A stretch of 5,991 nt of DNA from JBOGGX01 sp050744245. GTDB taxonomy: Bacteria; Actinomycetota; Acidimicrobiia; Acidimicrobiales; JBOGGX01. Shown piece by piece: positions 3,721 through 5,991 of the stretch. Position numbers and translations under genes: made by a program. A model generated the notes under the pieces. That model saw nothing but the letters and a program-made list of their open reading frames with translations. It made no database searches and had not been told where the DNA came from. Positions within the stretch are counted from its first letter, which is position 1; the number at the start of each line of letters is the position of its first letter. The stretch lies in assembly GCA_050744245.1 (NCBI GenBank), contig JBOGGX010000188.1, positions 1 through 5,991 on the forward strand. Direction: 5' to 3'.

Positions 3721-5991
3721 GGCGTGGGCCGCGACCCGCTCGCTGATCACCCGCGACGAGCCGGCCTGCAGGGTGACCCCGTAGAGACAGTCGGCCGCTT
3801 CCATCGTGCGCTTCTGGTGGCTGACGATCAGCAGCTGGGCCTCGCGGCGGAACTCGGCCACGAGGTCGAGGAACCGGTGGAGGTTGACGTCGTCCAGGGC
3901 GGCCTCGACCTCGTCGAGCACGTAGAACGGCGACGGCCGGCTGCGGAACACGGCGAACAGGAAGGCCAGGGCGGTCAGCGACCGCTCGCCGCCCGAGAGC
4001 AATGACAGCTTCTTCACGTTCTTGCCCGACGGTCTGGCCTCGACCTCGATGCCGGTGTCGAGCCGGTCGTCGGGCCGGGTGAGGCTGAGCCGACCACGGC
4101 CTCCGGGGAACAGCGTCTCGAACAGCCGGGCGAAGTTCTCGGCCACATCGGCGTACGCCGCGGCGAAGACGTTGACGATCTCCTCGTCGACGCTGCGGAT
4201 GATCTTGGCCAACTCTCGGCGCGAGTCCCTGACGTCGTCGAGCTGGCCGGTGACGAACTCGTGGCGCTCCTGGAGGGCCTGATGCTCCTCCACGGCCAGC
4301 GGGTTGACAGGACCCATGAGCCGCAGCTCGCGCTCGAGCTCGCGGGTGCGAGCCTGGGCCGACACGCCCTCGGGCCGCGGCGGACAGGTGGCCGCCTCGG
4401 CCTGGGCCGGGTCGACGTCGAGATCGTGACGGCACCGTTCGATGGCCTGTTCGAGTCGGAGCCTGGTCTCGGCCTCGTCCAGCTCGGCCCGGCGCGACCG
4501 CTCCCTGATCGCCTCGAGCTCGGCCTCCTCTGCGGTCCGCCGCCGGCGGAGGTCGTCGAGCCGGGCGGCCACGAGCCGGGTCGCGTCGGTCTGCTGCTGG
4601 CGGCGCCGGCGAAGCTCGCCGAGCTCACCTTCGATCCGGCGGAGCCGCTCGCCGATGGCCGCCGCCAGCCGGGTCAGGGCGTTGGCCGTGGCGTCGAGCT
4701 CGTCTCGGCGCCGGACCGCCTCGGTCCGCTCCGCGCCCAGCCGGGCCAGCCGTTCGTCGATCTCGTCCAGTCGGCGGCGGGCCTGGGTCCTGCGCTCGTC
4801 GACCGTGGCCATGCGGACGTCGAGGTCGGCGCGGCGGGAGGCGAGGGCGCCCAAGTCGTCGGTCAGTCGTTGCCTGGCCTCGGCTTCGGCCTGACGTCGG
4901 TCGGTGTCGGCGGCCTCGTCGGCTTCGAGGGTGGCCAGGCTGGCCTCCAGCGACGCCACCCGCTCCCGGTCGTGGGCCAGCCCGTCGACCAGCTCCTCGA
5001 TGCGGGCACGGTAGGAAGCGACCTCGTCGGTGATCTCGGCCCGCTGCCGCTCGAGCCGCCCGACCGTCTCCGATGCCGCGGTGCGTACGTGCTCGTGCTC
5101 GGCCCGCCTCGCCGACGCCTCGGCCGCCACCCGCCGGCACTCGTCCGCTTGGCGGGCCGCCGACTCGACGCGGGTGTGGGCGCCGGCCAACGTCGCCGCC
5201 GCCTCCTCCGTGTTGGCTCTGGCCTCGTCGAGGGCGGCGCCGGTGGCGCCCACCGCCGTGTTGCCCACCCTCCAGCCCGTCGCCGCGAACCGGTCGCCGT
5301 CCGTGGTGACGACGATCGTCCCCGGCTGCTCGACCGCGACCTCGATCGCCGCCTCCCAGCCGCCGTCGACCACGACGGCCGATCCGATCAGGACGTCGAG
5401 CAGATCCTCGACGGCAGGCCGCGACGATCGGACGTGGCCGCGCAGGGCGCCTCGTGGTGGCTCTGGTCGGGCCGCGGATCGAGCCGCGAGGGGCAGGACC
5501 GCGCCGGCGACGTCGCCCGACCTGAGCGCTTCCACCGCCCGCCTGGCGGCCGGGACCGACTCGACCACCACCGCCACCATCGCCTCGCCGACCGCAGCCT
5601 CGAACGCGGCCTCGAAGCCGGCGTCGACCTCGACCAGCTCGAGCAGGGAGCCGCACACGCCGTCGAGGCCGGCCAGCCGCTCGGCCCCGGCTCGGGCCCG
5701 GGCGGCGTCGAGGGCCTGGGCCAGCGTGTCGGCCCGGGCCGCCCACCGGTGATGTCCGGCCTCGGCCGCCCGCAGCCCGTCCTCGGCCGCGCCCAATCTG
5801 CGATCGGCGTCGGCCCGCGCCTGGTGGGCCGCGGTCTCGGTGGCGGCCAGGTCGGGCGCCGCCGACTCCGCCTCGGTCGCCGCCCGGCGGGCGTCGTCGA
5901 GCTCCAGGCCGACGCGGGTCCGCCTCGCCTCGAGCCGCACCAGCCGGTGACGGTCGTCGTCGAGGCCGGCGGCGGCGCGGTCGACCGCAGC
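3718..5991 (-). CDS. Chromosome partition protein SMC, 3' part, cut by the right edge
   Basis: The visible 757 residues are the C-terminal two-thirds of a bacterial SMC (usually about 1150-1200), the ATPase of the SMC-ScpAB condensin that compacts and segregates the chromosome. The frame is open to base 5991, so a possible GTG at 5938-5940 is internal and the N-terminal head with Walker A lies outside. Counting from the edge: coiled coil to about 105; hinge about 109-243, beginning LDGVCGSLLELVEVD; a long Ala/Arg/Glu-rich coiled coil about 250-545; then the C-terminal head with LMGPVNPLA (558-566), signature LSGGE (665-669), Walker B FYVLDE (689-694), D-loop ALDD (698-701) and H-loop SH (724-725) in LLIVSHQKRTMEAAD. 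The head is complete and closely follows the family. The hinge's usual GG near its end reads GN (243-244). It is convergent with the MoxR operon, 12 bp away. No frameshift is seen. Confidence 0.95.
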   Translation of the reverse strand, partial: AAVDRAAAGLDDDRHRLVRLEARRTRVGLELDDARRAATEAESAAPDLAATETAAHQARADADRRLGAAEDGLRAAEAGHHRWAARADTLAQALDAARARAGAERLAGLDGVCGSLLELVEVDAGFEAAFEAAVGEAMVAVVVESVPAARRAVEALRSGDVAGAVLPLAARSAARPEPPRGALRGHVRSSRPAVEDLLDVLIGSAVVVDGGWEAAIEVAVEQPGTIVVTTDGDRFAATGWRVGNTAVGATGAALDEARANTEEAAATLAGAHTRVESAARQADECRRVAAEASARRAEHEHVRTAASETVGRLERQRAEITDEVASYRARIEELVDGLAHDRERVASLEASLATLEADEAADTDRRQAEAEARQRLTDDLGALASRRADLDVRMATVDERRTQARRRLDEIDERLARLGAERTEAVRRRDELDATANALTRLAAAIGERLRRIEGELGELRRRRQQQTDATRLVAARLDDLRRRRTAEEAELEAIRERSRRAELDEAETRLRLEQAIERCRHDLDVDPAQAEAATCPPRPEGVSAQARTRELERELRLMGPVNPLAVEEHQALQERHEFVTGQLDDVRDSRRELAKIIRSVDEEIVNVFAAAYADVAENFARLFETLFPGGRGRLSLTRPDDRLDTGIEVEARPSGKNVKKLSLLSGGERSLTALAFLFAVFRSRPSPFYVLDEVEAALDDVNLHRFLDLVAEFRREAQLLIVSHQKRTMEAADCLYGVTLQAGSSRVISERVAAHA

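Noticed and set aside
4625..5746. Minus-strand ORF of 373 codons inside smc
   Set aside because: It is an out-of-frame Gly/Arg-rich reading of the SMC coiled-coil and hinge region, while the SMC frame is continuous.
5030..5752. Plus-strand ORF of 240 codons antisense to the smc hinge
   Set aside because: Ser/Ala/Arg/Thr-rich low-complexity product with no motif, overlapping a clear coding frame.
5938..5940. GTG as the true start of a short SMC-like protein
   Set aside because: The reading frame continues to the window edge with coiled-coil-like residues and the Walker A half of the ATPase is missing, so this is an internal codon of a gene cut by the edge.

Overview
This is a very GC-rich window with a strong codon bias. 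Proteins are rich in Ala, Arg, Asp and Val, start codons include likely GTG, and long antisense shadow ORFs occur. It looks like chromosomal DNA of a high-GC actinobacterium. The wording of the SMC head domain and the MoxR/DUF58/vWA gene order fit Actinomycetota, possibly the Acidimicrobiia, but that class-level guess is inference from general familiarity, not a search.

Layout. Positions 1-253 hold no convincing gene. This stretch contains an 82-bp-spaced direct repeat, an extremely C-rich tract that reads as a strong G-quadruplex motif on the minus strand, and a perfect 10-bp inverted repeat. Next comes a small split-barrel flavin/F420-binding oxidoreductase of the pyridoxamine-phosphate-oxidase-like family (about 254-676, +). 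After a 92-bp gap with a possible promoter there is a tight three-gene operon on the + strand: a MoxR-family AAA+ ATPase (769-1797), a DUF58 protein with a von Willebrand A MIDAS motif (1794-2753, overlapping by ATGA), and a membrane-anchored BatA-like vWA protein (2755-3705, one base after the previous stop). Facing it, and separated by only 12 bp, is the 3' two-thirds of smc (3718 to the right edge, -). Its hinge, C-terminal coiled coil and C-terminal ATPase head are visible. The N-terminal head lies beyond the right edge.

How the genes work together. The MoxR-DUF58-vWA trio is a known module, arranged like Rv1479-Rv1480-Rv1481 in Mycobacterium tuberculosis. The hexameric ATPase is thought to act as a chaperone-like remodelling motor, and the MIDAS proteins as its metal-dependent adaptors, one of them in the membrane. 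The physiological target is unknown. SMC is the chromosome-organising condensin ATPase and is probably functionally unrelated, simply convergent. The window is mostly ordinary core chromosome. The least explained signals are in the 250 bp at the left edge and in a variant glycine motif in the SMC hinge. I see no mobile element, CRISPR array, tRNA, rRNA or phage gene.
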